A stretch of 64,000 bases of DNA from Trachythela sp. YZ-2020 (Eukaryota; Cnidaria; Anthozoa; Malacalcyonacea; Clavulariidae), in contig JADLSH010000112.1 of assembly GCA_016169945.1 (NCBI GenBank), positions 992,001-1,056,000 of the forward strand, read 5' to 3'. Below are positions 36,302 to 48,099 of the stretch, piece after piece; position 1 is the first letter of the stretch; every line of letters starts with the position of its first letter. A program made the position numbers and the translations under genes. The notes below the pieces were generated by a model that was not told the origin of the DNA, made no database searches, and was given only the letters and a program-made list of their open reading frames with translations.

Positions 36302-36392
36302 TAATCGGGTGATAGGAATTCCTATAGAAAAGTCCTCTGGGAATTCCTATGGGAATTCCTATAGGAATTCCCATAGGATCCTATAGGATTTG
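36302..36392. repeat. Cluster of TTCCTATAGGAA-type palindromes
   Basis: Several overlapping palindromic words GGAATTCCTATA/GGAATTCCCATAGG within 90 bp at the broken 3' end of the gypsy remnant. The same core occurs at 29.92 and 29.97 kb, left of the gypsy element. Confidence 0.7.
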
Positions 36393-37228
36393 TTCGTAAG
36401 GGGAATACCATTAAATCATAGGGAATACAATGAGAACACAGTGAAATTATAGGGTATACAGACAGTTCTTAACACAGTAAAATCATGGGGGTTGCAGTGA
36501 CAACACAGGGAAATAATGGGGGCTATGGTGAGAAACGCAGGGAAATCATGGGGCTAGAGTGAGAACACATGGAAATCATGGGGGATACAGCGAGAATACC
36601 ATTACATCATGGGGAATACAGTAAGAACACAGTGAAATATCATAGGGAATACAGTGAGAACACAGGGAAATCATGGGGAATACAGTAAGATTACAGTAGA
36701 ATCATGGGGGATACAGTAAGAACACAGTGAAATCATACTGTATACAGTAAGACCACTGTAAACTCACAGGGGATACAGTAAGAACAGTAAGATCACAGGG
36801 TATACAATGAGAACACAGTGAGATCATAGGGAATACAATGAGAACACGGTGAAATCATAGGGAATATAGTGAGATCATAGGGAATACAGTAAGAACACAG
36901 TAAAATCATGGGGAATACAGTGAGAATACCATTAAATCATAGGGAATACAATGCGAACATAGTGAAATCATGGGGAATACAATGAGAACACAGTTAAATC
37001 ATAGGGAATACAATGAGAAAACAGGGAAACCATAGTAGGGTACGACAGTAAGAACACAGTAAAATCATGGGGTGGGGGCTACAGTGAGAACACAGTAAAA
37101 TCGTGGGGGATACAGTGAGAACACAGGGAAATCATAGGGGAAACAGTGAGAGCACAGGGAAATCATAGGGAAGGCAGTATAAGAACACAGGGAAATCATA
37201 GGGGATACAGTGAGAACACAGGGAAATC
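36393..37228. repeat. 30-bp minisatellite, block 1
   Basis: About 28 imperfect units containing GGGAATACAGTGAGAACACA followed by GTGAAATCAT or GGGAAATCAT. Units are near 30 bp, so both strands show spurious ORFs. It is interrupted at about 37,229 by a LINE. Confidence 0.9.
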
Positions 37229-39535
37229 AACATGTCAAGTGTTGGATTAATTCCAAGAAGAGAGAATATCTCTCTGGACTCTCCGAAAATGTTTTCAATG
37301 ATCCTAAATCATTTTGGAGATTCTTTAAGAGTAAATCCTCAAAATCCTCTATCCCTAACGTGATTAAATTGAATGGTCAGAAACTTTTTTCTGCGGAACA
37401 AAAAACGGATGGCTTTAACCAATATTTTGCGTCAGTCTTTATCTCCGATTCCGACACTAGTTCTTCACCTCTCATCTCTCCTAACTCAACAGCTAACTCT
37501 CTTGACTCATTAAGGTCATACTCTTGACTCTGGTAAGGAAATTGACATGGTTTATCTTGACTTTGCTAAAGCGTTTGACTCTGTGTCCCATAGCAAACTC
37601 TTGTTTAAACTTAAATCGTTTGGAATCTCTGGTCCACTTCTTAACTGGTTTGCCGATTACCTTCGTGATTGTAAACAGTGTGTTGTCATTGAAGGAGTTT
37701 CCTCTTCCTTTCTTAGTGTTACCTCTGGTGTGCCACAAGGTAGTGTAATAGGTCCTCTCCTATTTATACTTTATGTGAACGACCTTCCAGAGGTAACCAA
37801 GAATAGTACTGTTGCACTTTCCTTATCTCTTTCTAAACGGTAGCGTCGAATATCAACCGCCAACGGATGATGATTTTGAGCGCTTGTATCTTTGGCGCCC
37901 CTCACCCAAAACGGACGAAAATACCACCAATCGATCACCAATCGATTCAGCAAACACACCTGTTCTTGACTAAATCCAAACAAATCGCTAAATACATTGT
38001 TTTACAGATCTCCGTGAGTTTTAAGACCTTTGTAATCTGATATTTATTATTATCGTAAACTAATTATATATTCAGTACCTTTGGTCGATTATATAGTTTG
38101 GTCGATTATCGCTAATACACCGTTTTATAGAGCTTTAAAAACAGTACATACTGACCAACTTTCAAAGAAACACAATAACAATTGACAAAGTTATGGCGAA
38201 ATTTGAAATGTAGCGTACGGGTCAAACCGGAATTTCAGACAAAAACAACTGGAAAAGGCCCAAACACAAACAAAGACTTTTGCTATGGTTTTTTAAGTGG
38301 CCGGAATGAATTCCCCAGGGTACAATACCCTATATAAGATCTTTTTGTTGGGACTGAAGCGCGTGGACAAACCATATATAGTCAAACTACGACAAGCGCG
38401 TGCATGTTGGAAAATTCCCGATAAATAAAAAAAATTCAAAATAAATATTTCTAAAAGCCGTATAGAACGCACGTTTTACAGCCTAAAGAAACAGATAAAA
38501 AGCTAAATTTCGACCATTAGAAGTCTTTCAAGATATTAAAGATATTAAAAGATATTAAAGATTGTTTGAGTTGCACTGAAGTATGACTGGAGGTATGTTT
38601 GGGACTAAACTTTTAGTATTTTTGATTCTGTAATGTTTAGTCGGCAAAAAATAGCCCACTGTTAAAAAGCTTATTTTGTAAGGATTCCAATGGTGTTAAT
38701 TTCATTGCCAGGGGGTAAATATTTTGCAAAGGAGATCGTACTCAAAGTGCTCTTGCGACAACTTGCGACAACATAATTAAAATGCGACCGACCAGAAAGA
38801 GTTAATAGGAATTGTACCCAAATGACTGATATTCGTTGCCGTAGGCTTCTTTATCTTGCTCTTGTCCGATCTCATCTGTCTTATGGTAGTGAGATCTTGC
38901 GATCCTCAAGGGTGTTCAAAGACGTGCTAGCAAATTCATCCTTCAGGATTATGAGTTGTCATATCCTGAACGTCTTAAGAAGCTTAATTTACTTCCGATA
39001 TCCTACTGGCTTGAACTAAAGGATCTCGTCTTCTTTTTGAAATGTAAACAAGGTCTTCGACCTAGATATCTCCTCTTTCGTCACTTTTTCTTCTCACAGC
39101 ACGTCTCGCACCGGTTCAAGCAAGGACAACTTGCTTCAAGTTAACCATTGCAGGACGTCTCTCTATAGAAACTCTTTTTTCAACCGAATTGTCCTTCTCT
39201 GGAACAATCTCTCTCCCACCATTCGTAATAGTTCATCCGTTTCCTCCTTCAAACACAGGCTAACTGTTTATTACTCTTCTCTACTACACTCATCTTTCGA
39301 TGTGAACAAAATGCGCACTTGGAAACCCTTCTGTTCTAAGTGCCGCCTCTTTCAGCTTAAGCTGTTGTTCCTAATTCGTCATGTCTTCTGTACATTTTTG
39401 TTCTCGTCTTTTTTTTTATGTATGTTATGTTTGTTTTCATTAAGGTCGGTCTTCACATGGGACTACTCGCGTCCTGTTGACCTTACCTTCAACCATATAT
39501 TTAGTTATTCAAAGTTGTTTTTTCTCTAATGTAAT
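37229..39535 (+). pseudogene. LINE reverse transcriptase remnants
   Basis: 37,229-37,520 holds the pre-RT region (NVFNDPKSFWRFFKSKSSK). A deletion joins it to the RT core at about 37,530: [16 protein letters not shown] (first catalytic Asp) and [14 protein letters not shown]. The frame is lost at about 37,838, just before the expected F/YADD box. A 970-bp unrelated stretch follows, and the C-terminal thumb/tail region resumes at 38,808 (TDIRCRRLLYLALVRSHLSY, later YRNSFFNRIVLLWNNLS). Frames change at least twice more. The copy is dead. Clade not resolved by eye. Confidence 0.8.
37838..38807. other. Unexplained ~970-bp stretch replacing the LINE YADD region
   Basis: It separates the RT core from the LINE C-terminus. 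AT-rich, with short ATATTAAAG tandem words near 38,527-38,560, and no ORF of note. I found no convincing terminal inverted repeats or target duplication. Confidence 0.4.
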
Positions 39536-39591
39536 AGTTTTAGTTCTTTCACATTTATGTATGGTTGTAAAGTTAATAAATAAATAAATAA

Positions 39592-39850
39592 ACAGTATAA
39601 GAACACAGGGAAATCATAGGGGATACAGTAAGAACACAGTAAAATCATGGAGGCTACAGTGAGAACACAGTAAAATCGTGGGGGATACAATGCGAACACA
39701 TGGAAATCATAGGGGATACAGTATAAGAACACAGGGAAATCATAGGGTATACAGTATAAGAACAAAGTAAAATCATGGTGGGTACAGTATAAGAACACAG
39801 GGAAATCATAGGGGATACAGTGAGAACACAGGGAAATCATAGGGTATACA
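39592..39850. repeat. 30/33-bp minisatellite, block 2
   Basis: It continues block 1, with an added variant GTATAAGAACACAGGG that makes 33-bp units. It ends at the left end of the fold-back element at 39,851. Confidence 0.9.
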
Positions 39851-42800
39851 CATAGATATAATAAACCTAGATTGCTGACAGGGCGGATCTAGGAATTTTC
39901 GTACGTTAGTAAAAAAATTCTGGTTCCACTACCCCAGGGGGGAGCATATTATTTCGGTGGGAGGGGGGGGGGCGCTATTGTTTTTAGCTAGGCAATAAAA
40001 TGACTGTTTTGCCCAATATCATGGCTCATCAGCATGCCTAGGAAACACAATTTACCATATATTATGCTTCTAGATATCGTATTACAAACAGCGTAACACC
40101 AAACCATGCGGTCAAAGACTCAAAATTTTGACATAACAATTTGTGTAGTATTAATATTTGGTTCGGTCGATAAAAATACATCCACAATACCTTGGCTGAT
40201 ACAAATATTACAACAAATGCCAATATAACGACTATATAATAATATAAATGACCTTTTGACCAACCACAGATATATGCTAATTCAGCCAAGGGGCTTTTAC
40301 CGGCGTGAAATAGACACACTTTGAACTTAGTAATACTCAGTAATAGTATTAGTATCAGACTATAAACCAATATAAATAGAATCTCTTTTAATACCTTATC
40401 GCTGTACACTTCTTATTTTGTTGACACCAAAATCTCTCGACAGACTGATATTGGTGTCATTGATAGCATCGTGGACAGACCTTGTATCCAAAGCGTGCAT
40501 TATACTAGATCCTCAAACCAATTTGAACCTTTGCGGTCAAGTAGCAATCAGAAAGACTTTATTTTCATTTCGTATTGACTGGCCCAAGGAGCGAATTAGT
40601 CAAACAAATCAAGCCAATGAGAAAGGAGAATATTTCTTTAACCAGCCAATCAGAAAGCTCGAATATTGCCCAAATGAGTCAGACCCCCGCAAACTTTAGT
40701 CAAAATTCAAATGGACCAATCAATTGGCTAGAATCCGCCTAAGATTAGTAAAAACTCACGCAGATAACCGCTATTTTGACTTTTTTACTGCAGGCTCGGC
40801 CGCTGCACAAAATTGATAACTGGAGTATTTTTTAATATTAACTCATTAACTGGCAGACTGTTGCAACATTTCTACCCCTTTAACTGGCAAGCAATATGGC
40901 GAATTCTTCATTGAATTTGTGGGCAATCATAAAATTGGCAATATCTCAAAAACCTTTCTGTAAAACTTTCTGATTTTTCGAATCAGACAAGAGTGATATA
41001 TAATTGACCTAATTTAGTTTAAATGAAGCTTGCATTCGTAAATAGATAATTAATATTTTTGAGTGAGAATTTTTGGTTTGGGTAAATTTTATAGCACTAA
41101 CATTTTGCACCTCATGACACCTAATATCTGAAGGGCAATATCTTCATAACCCTACATAAATGGCAAAAAAAAATTAAATTGCTGGGTTGGTACATATTTT
41201 TATTAAAACTAATTTTCATCTTTTAGGATATAAATTAGAAAATGATCAAAAATTAAAATAAATTCTCTTGAGCCTAGTCCAGGACCTCATGTTTACAACA
41301 TAAAACGGAGAAGAGTAGGTTGTTGTTCACGGGTCAAAACATCTATAAGCCAAAACGCAGTGATTGTACCTCCCCGAAGTTTTAAATTCACACAAATATA
41401 TTTGATAAAACAAATAGTACAAGAATTTATCTGTTTTAATATAAACAAAGGATGAAAAGAGTGAGAAAAGCGGGCATTTGGGGAGGTGTTTTTAAACCAG
41501 ACTTCGACAACCGACATATTCAAACGCAATTAGCGGGGACAAAACAAAAAGCTGTTCATTTCTCTACTCAAAGCACTAAAAGTCATCCACAAAGTGAAAA
41601 ATATCTTAACTTTACACCAGGTAAGAACTTTAGCTCAATTTTCTTGTGTTCTGTCGAGAAAACAGCGATTTTTTTGTGCCCAAAAATGTTTGCGCATCTG
41701 TAGTCTACTCATAAGACAAGATAATGGCAGACAGCCGGCTTCTTTTTGAATTCTGGCTCAAAAAGCAAGCACGTTTTTCAGTTTGAAATAGGTCGTAGAA
41801 GAGAACAATCGTGTAAAAATACAATCTTCATACTCCAATGAAGTGCACAATTTAATATTTAGGTGTTCTATATTGCTGTAAAATGATGAAATAAGGTCCT
41901 CAATATCTGGTTGCTTTTCAGACGGGAGTAAACACGTAGCTTCCATATTTTCGCGCATGCACTTTTGAAACGATAAACACCTCAAAGATATAGCTTTTAT
42001 TTGACAAAATAACGAAATATCCCATGAGTATTATTAAAAGTCTTCTATTAAAACGATTTCATGATAAATTAGTGAACATTGGGTCCGAAATAGCTGCTAA
42101 ATACCGATTTTGGAAAGGGCATCAATTTCATTGCTTCCTGCAAACGAAGCCATTGCAGCGAGGAACCGGCATTTTGCAAACAGGTGTCCTGACATATTTT
42201 ACATCTTTCTCTTCAAGTGCTCAATGTGTAGTTCTTAGAAAACGAGTTTGCACTAATTTTATGATGAGCTTTATCGATTTAAAGTTTTATGGGGATATAA
42301 AAATCCATAAAAAAGCATTTTAGAAGCTTTTGAAATCGGCTGTCAAGTTTTTGAGAATTCGCACGCGGCAGACACCCGCATTAATTCAATACACTGGTTT
42401 TAAGCCACAATATCTCTGAAATTAGTGGTCGTTTTAAGACGAAATTTACAAAAATAGATGGAACGGTCATTGTGGATCATTCTACTTAGTTTTAATGTGA
42501 TTTTACTAGGAGTATTCATGCCAAAAAGACGACATGCGCACATAGTAGGTAAAATGTGTAGTGGTTTGAATACACTTTTGCTAAATTCACAACTTGGACA
42601 AGAAGACCAACAGAAGGGTTACGAAAACAGTCAAATAATGCCATAAACATGCACGAACAGTTCTTCAAAAAGGATAATTTTAAACTAGATTTAAGCTGCT
42701 AAAATGCTGTCGAATTTTGGGAGTTTTTTCAAAACTTTTCTATTCAAAAACAGGCTCAAAAAAGATCGTATCTACTCAACTTGTGTTTGGTGTTCGTGTT

Positions 42801-45403
42801 CCTTGTGATTTCCGACTATTATTTTCCATAAAATTTACAAAATACCCATGTTTTCGGCTCAAAATCTCACGAATGGATTTCGACAAGAACTTGACCAAAA
42901 ACGTCGAGACATTCGCTTTCGTTTTGGACCAAATTTTCTGTGTTGAACTCTTGAAAATCCTCTTCTTTTTTGCCCTTAAAACTTGCTGTAAATTCCCTTC
43001 TTGTAACATATAGCCATTGCGTAAAGTTTTTGTAAAAAAATAGAATTTTAAACTTGAAAATCTTTGCGAGTTTTCAAGCAATTTCATCGCCCAATGTGTC
43101 GTTGGAAAGCTCGTGTTTCGCGTTCTATATTCGTATTGGTTGCTAGGCAACCTGTCAAACACGTGCTTGGCAATCGTGCCGGAAGTTGACAAGCCAATCT
43201 AGGGCGCATCCGGGCGCATTGCCAGTTACCCCCTTGCCAACAGTACTTCACTGTCGGCAGCCGCTGCATGAAATATTACAACTGGACTATGTATTTTTAT
43301 ATCTGCGCAATTTTTACCTTAGTCGCGTGACTAGTTTGACTACCCCTAGATCCGCCCCTGATTGCTGACTCATACCTAGCGGACGCGTGACCTGCATGAT
43401 AAATCCAAGATGGCCGCCATTCAGTGCAAAAAGACTATAAACTCTACGGGGAAATCCATATTTTTTGCATTTTGCGTCGTCCCAGTGTTTCGAATCCACT
43501 TCGATCAAACTTTTTTGGCAATAACTACTTATCGAGAAGGTTTTAGCTGGGGATGAATTCATGTAAAAATATCGCTCGCCGAAATTTGTACGAAATCGTC
43601 ACTTGGTCAGTTCCAGTTAATTACTCTGGTTTAGAGTATTTTATAAAGGAAATTTGTGGTTTTCAAGGCCAAAGATGTATTGAAGGCTTTGGATGCAGAG
43701 TGGACCGTTTGGGATGAATTATATTAAAATATCGCTCGCCGAAGCTCGACATGAAAATGCCACTTGCTCAGCTCGAGTCATTTACTGCAGACAAGTACTT
43801 TAAATGTACTAGGAATATTCGGAACATTACTTAGAGGATAAAAGCAGTATTTAAAAGTTAATTCCACAGTTAACTGACGCCAAATATCACCTAGACGTGA
43901 AATTTGACACACAAACATGGTACGGTATTTCAAGGATGGAAATATTAAAAGTTTTTACAACAAGTATGAAGATACAATGCAGCCTATTTTAACTCGCTTT
44001 ATGAAATGGCAGACAGCATTAATCATGAAAGGAAGAAATCTGAACATTATATTGATTAGGCGTTTCCTGGGGAGATCATGAGACCAGACTGGGTAATATA
44101 TGGCAGAGTTCGAAAAGGAAACATTTATGCAGCAGGGAAAAATTCAAGTGTGTAGTGTGCAAAATTGTGGCAAGTGCACTCCAAATTTGAGTGTTGTTTC
44201 TGATTTTCAGTATTGTTTTAAAACATTTAACAATACAGTAACAGTGTGCAACCTGTTCATGTACTGAAAAATATCAAGTATGCATCGGCCAGACTTTCCA
44301 TGGTGGTCGTGAAATATAAACCTCTATAAAATAAATTCTGTTCATTAAACTTAACAGTTTCATGTATGCTTGGATGAAATCCGTACATTGTTAATATACT
44401 ACAATTAATTATAATTTCTATAATAAAAATATATTAATCCTTCAAGTAATTAATGCCAAATTTTCCCTACTTTGTTGAACCTCAATAAAACTAACATGAA
44501 GTTTTCTTGTATTTCCAAAACTAAATTTCTTGACATGTCATCTAGTGAGAATTAATGTCCAGATTAACAATATGTTAGTGTTTTCTATTTATGGTTCTTT
44601 TTAACATGACATTTAGTAAGCGATATTTTCCAAGGCTGCCCAGGATGGAATTGCTCGATGGGCCCCAGATTTAAGTGAACCCCAAAAATACTATAAAAGG
44701 AAACAAAAACTGGGAAAAGAAGTCAGAGGGTTGTAAGAGGTGAGGGAGGGACCATAATCTCATTCTCCATTCCCAATTTTAATTGCTATTTTTATTGCTT
44801 TTTTGTAATCCCAGTCATCTCAGCAAGTAAAGCCTGTTATGGACATTACTTTTATCCTCCAAGTAATGTTCCGAATATTCCTCAAAATATCTAATGACTA
44901 AATGCATTAAACCAAGTACATTTAAAGTATTTGTCTGCAGTAAATGACTCGAGCTGAGCAAGTGACATTTTCATGTCAAGCTTCGGCGAGCGATAGTTTA
45001 ATATAATTAATCCCAAATGGTCCACTCTGCATCCAAAGCCTTCAAGGTATACGTCTTTGGCCTTGAAAACCACAAATTTCCTTAATAAAATACTCTGAAC
45101 CAGAGTAATTCACTGGAACTGACCAAGTGACGATTTCGTACAAATTTCTGCGAGCGATATTTTTACATCAATTCATCCCCAGCTGTCCAGTTTGCGTCTA
45201 AAACCTTCACAATAAGTAGTTATTGCCAAAAAAGTTTGATCGAAGTGGATTCGAAACACTGGGACGACGCAAAATGCAAAAAATATGGATTTCCCCGTAG
45301 AGTTTATAGTCTTTTTGCCCTGAATGGTGGCCATCTTGGATTTATCATGCAGGTCACGTGTCCGCTAGGTATGAGTTAGCAATCTAGGTTTATTATATCT
45401 ATG
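39851..45403. mobile_element. Fold-back DNA element with ~500-bp inverted arms
   Basis: The ends CATAGATATAATAAACC and the exact inverse GGTTTATTATATCTATG are flanked by GGTATACA on both sides (39,843-39,850 and 45,404-45,411), compatible with an 8-bp target duplication, though the target is itself repetitive. The left arm is 39,851-39,878 plus 43,369-43,849, split by a hAT insertion. The right arm is about 44,838-45,403. Landmarks in both arms are AAGATGGCCGCCATTCA-like and TCGCTCGCCGAA-type words. Without the hAT it is about 2.06 kb. The roughly 1-kb centre (43,850-44,837) has no recognisable protein. CA..TG ends and 8 bp resemble the P-like element at 31 kb, but superfamily is unproven. 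Confidence 0.75.
39879..43360. mobile_element. hAT element, 3.48 kb, inserted in the fold-back element
   Basis: It starts CAGGGCGGATCTAGG and ends CCTAGATCCGCCCCTG, flanked by a perfect 8-bp duplication ATTGCTGA (39,871-39,878 and 43,361-43,368). The CAGGGGCGGATC-type terminus is characteristic of hAT. I find no BED finger or hAT dimerisation region in any frame. The interior has only short ORFs (for example a hydrophobic minus-strand frame at 40,062-40,409), so this is a large non-autonomous copy, possibly carrying captured sequence. Confidence 0.85.
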
Positions 45404-46425
45404 GGTATACAGTATAAGAACACAGGGAAATCATAGGGGATACAGTGAGAAAACAGGGAAATCATAGGGTATACAGTATAAGAACACAGGGAAATCATAG
45501 GGGATACAGTAAGAACACAGTAAAATCGTGGAGGCTACAGTGAGAACACAGTAAAATCGTGGGGGATACAGTGCAAACACAGGGAAATCATAGGGGATAC
45601 AGTGAGAACACAGGGAAATCATAGGGGATACAGTGAGAGCACAGGGAAATCATAGGGTATACAGCATAAGAACACAGGGAAATCATAGGGTATACAGCAT
45701 AAGAACACAGGGAAATCATAGGGGATACAGTATAAGAACACATGGAAATCATAGGGGATACAGTGAGAACACAGTAAAATCGTGGGGGATACAGTGAGAA
45801 CACAGGGAAATCGTAGGGTATACAGTATAAGAACACAGTAAAATAATGGGGGATACAGTATGAGAACACAGGGAAATCATAGGGAAATCATAGGGAAATC
45901 ATAGGGTATACAGTATAAGAACACAGGGAAATCATAGGGGATACAGTGAGAGCACAGGGAAATCGTGGGGGCTACAGTGAGAACACAGTAAAATCGTGAG
46001 GGATACAGTGAGAACACAGGGAAATCGTAGGGTATCTGCTATAAGAACACAGTAAAATCATGGGGTATACAGTATAAGAACACAGGGAAATCATAGGGTA
46101 TAAATAGGGGATACAGTATAAGAACACAGGGAAATCATAGGGGATACAGCATAAGAGCACAGGGAAATCATAGGGGATACAGTATAAGAAGACAGGGAAA
46201 TCATAGGGGATACAGCATAAGAACACAGGGAAATCATAGGGGATACAGCATAAGAGCACAGGGAAATCATAGGGGATACAGTGAGAACACAGTGAGAACA
46301 CAGGGAAATCATAGGGTATACAGTATAAGAACACAGGGAAATCATAGGGAAATCGTAGGGTATACAGTATAAGAACACAGTAAAATCATGGGGGATACAG
46401 TGAGAACACAGGGAAATCATAGGTG
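45404..46425. repeat. 30/33-bp minisatellite, block 3
   Basis: It continues blocks 1 and 2 beyond the fold-back element. Units are GGATACAGT(GA or ATAA)GAACACAGGGAAATCATA-like. Frames on the minus strand read repeated CIPYDFPVF text, a product of the 30-bp period. It ends at about 46,425. Confidence 0.9.
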
Positions 46426-47059
46426 AGGTGATTCCAAAAGAAAGTCTGGTTCAGATGGTGAAGCATTCTTAATGATGGCACAGCAGCCATTTAGACATCA
46501 AAATTTTAGTTAAAATTTGCAGTAGTTCAGAATGCAAAGCAATGCACAGAGCTTGGCCTATAAGCCAAGGTAAGATTATTGCACCTTTATATATTGAGTG
46601 CTAGAATAATATTATTAATATTTTAGTCATAAATATAGTGCATGCATCGTTTGCATCAAGCCATTTGATGGTCACTTGCAAAAGTTGCTTTTAACCCACT
46701 GGTAGTACCCCACTACTGCATGACAAGTAAAATCATCTGGTTAGATAGAGTAAAATAGTAACATAGGGTACATCTGCATGGGAGCATTGCAAGCTAATGG
46801 GTTAATTGGATAGGTTATTGTAACTGTTTGTTGACAACTTTTGGACTTCGTACATTATTCTGCTTTGTTTTCAGCCACAGGTAAAGTTTTAAGCCAAATT
46901 CCTAATGGGTCATCCCCAAAAACAACCACACCACCCCTACAGAAGTATTAACCAGCCCTCTCTCTCCTTTTGATGTAACTAGTACATTTTTACTACTGTC
47001 AGAGATGAATGTCCTTCCTCAGAAATTTTCACATTTTTGGCAGTGAAGATTTTGCTATT
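46426..47059. other. Intergenic, no gene seen
   Basis: AT-rich, short ORFs only. Confidence 0.35.
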
Positions 47060-47238
47060 CACAATTTAAGGTGCATGTATTAAAGTTCTCTTCTGATTGT
47101 GGTAGCTTTAACATCAATGACAAAATACTTTTGGCATTGGATATTTTGTCTCAGTGGAGAGAGCTTTTTAAGAGAGGTGTTCCAGTTAAAGTTTTTGTTG
47201 AAAACACATTGGAAGCATGGATTAAAGTATTAACAGAT
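47060..47238 (+). CDS. Candidate exon of unknown family
   Basis: It follows a TTTAAG acceptor-like site and ends at ACAGAT with a GTAAGT donor at 47,239. It reads NDKILLALDILSQWRELFKR then VPVKVFVENTLEAWIKVL, a protein-like amphipathic sequence. I do not recognise the family and see no neighbouring exon on this strand. Confidence 0.3.
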
Positions 47239-47600
47239 GTAAGTTATTTGTCAAATTTCACAAAATTTGTACAAGCATTAGTACTAGCATATATACATAT
47301 TGTTTATTTGTTAAATACCTTCTACCTCCTTCACTCCGTACACATCCAACTTTAATAAGTTGTGAGACTGCCAACCAGTTTGAGCAAAAGTACTGAAGGT
47401 ACATACATGTATACCATTTAAAGGATAACCATCTAGAGTACCACTAATCGGGATATTTGGCAGATGTACATTTTTGCAGTCTTTTTTACTCCCAAAAGAT
47501 GATTTGTGCGAGTTAAAAACCAACAGCAGAAATATTTTTTTCATTGTTCCTAGCAGTCTCCAAATGAACCATATTGGAAAGTACGCTTTGGCTGTAGAAT

Positions 47601-47724
47601 GCTGCAAGTTGACGAGACCACGCATTTTACCCTACCGCAATAGCACTGAGCACTTAATATTGCTGCTGCAAATCCATGCGACCACACAATTTACCCTGCA
47701 GCAATGCCGCTGACCACTTAACAT
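47601..47724. repeat. Two-copy ~62-bp tandem duplication
   Basis: Copies at about 47,601-47,660 and 47,661-47,724 share CCACGCATTTTACCCT / CCACACAATTTACCCT and CTGAGCACTTAATATT / CTGACCACTTAACATT. A separate direct repeat, TTGCACTCATTATAGGCCA, occurs at about 48,082 and 48,125. Confidence 0.7.
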
Positions 47725-48099
47725 TGAAGTTTCAATCACATTTTAGCCTGAAGTACTTTACACCCGTCATTAACATTCAGTGAAACCTGAAATCGACTCG
47801 ACAAATCGTTGAAATGTAAAAGTACCTTGACCACTTTTATAATATATGTATTTTAGAGGATGATGTTTACAAAGACACAACAGTTAAATGCACACAGACC
47901 GTGGTGGTTATTTTTGTCCATTAAGGGCGATATTTTGCTCATTCGCTGCACATTCGACGAAAACAGAGTTCATATCTTCCTGTCGCAGTGTAGTACTAAA
48001 TATAATATTCCCTCTTTTCACAAGAGAAACTGTAATGGGACTGCCTCGGTTTTCTTCCTTGATATGACTTTTCCAAAATCCTTGCACTCATTATAGGCC

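Larger units (their letters stand above)
37229..39591 (+). mobile_element. LINE (CR1/L2/Jockey-like) inserted in the minisatellite
   Basis: Reverse-transcriptase-bearing sequence begins abruptly inside a minisatellite unit at about 37,229 and ends in a TAAATAAATAAATAAA tail at about 39,591, after which the minisatellite resumes. A 5'-truncated copy with an A-rich tail fits target-primed insertion. No clear target duplication because both flanks are repeats. Confidence 0.8.

Noticed and set aside
40062..40409. Hydrophobic 115-codon ORF resembling a membrane protein
   Set aside because: It lies inside a hAT element, has no family resemblance I can name, and AT-rich DNA readily yields hydrophobic frames.
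40780..43270. Similar words (CGCTGCA..AACTGG, TAACTGGCAA) near both ends of the hAT interior, suggesting another nested element
   Set aside because: Orientation and extent of similarity are inconsistent, and no target duplication is seen.
45431..46420. Repeated CIPYDFPVF proteins on the minus strand
   Set aside because: Product of the 30-bp minisatellite period. No start context or splice signals.
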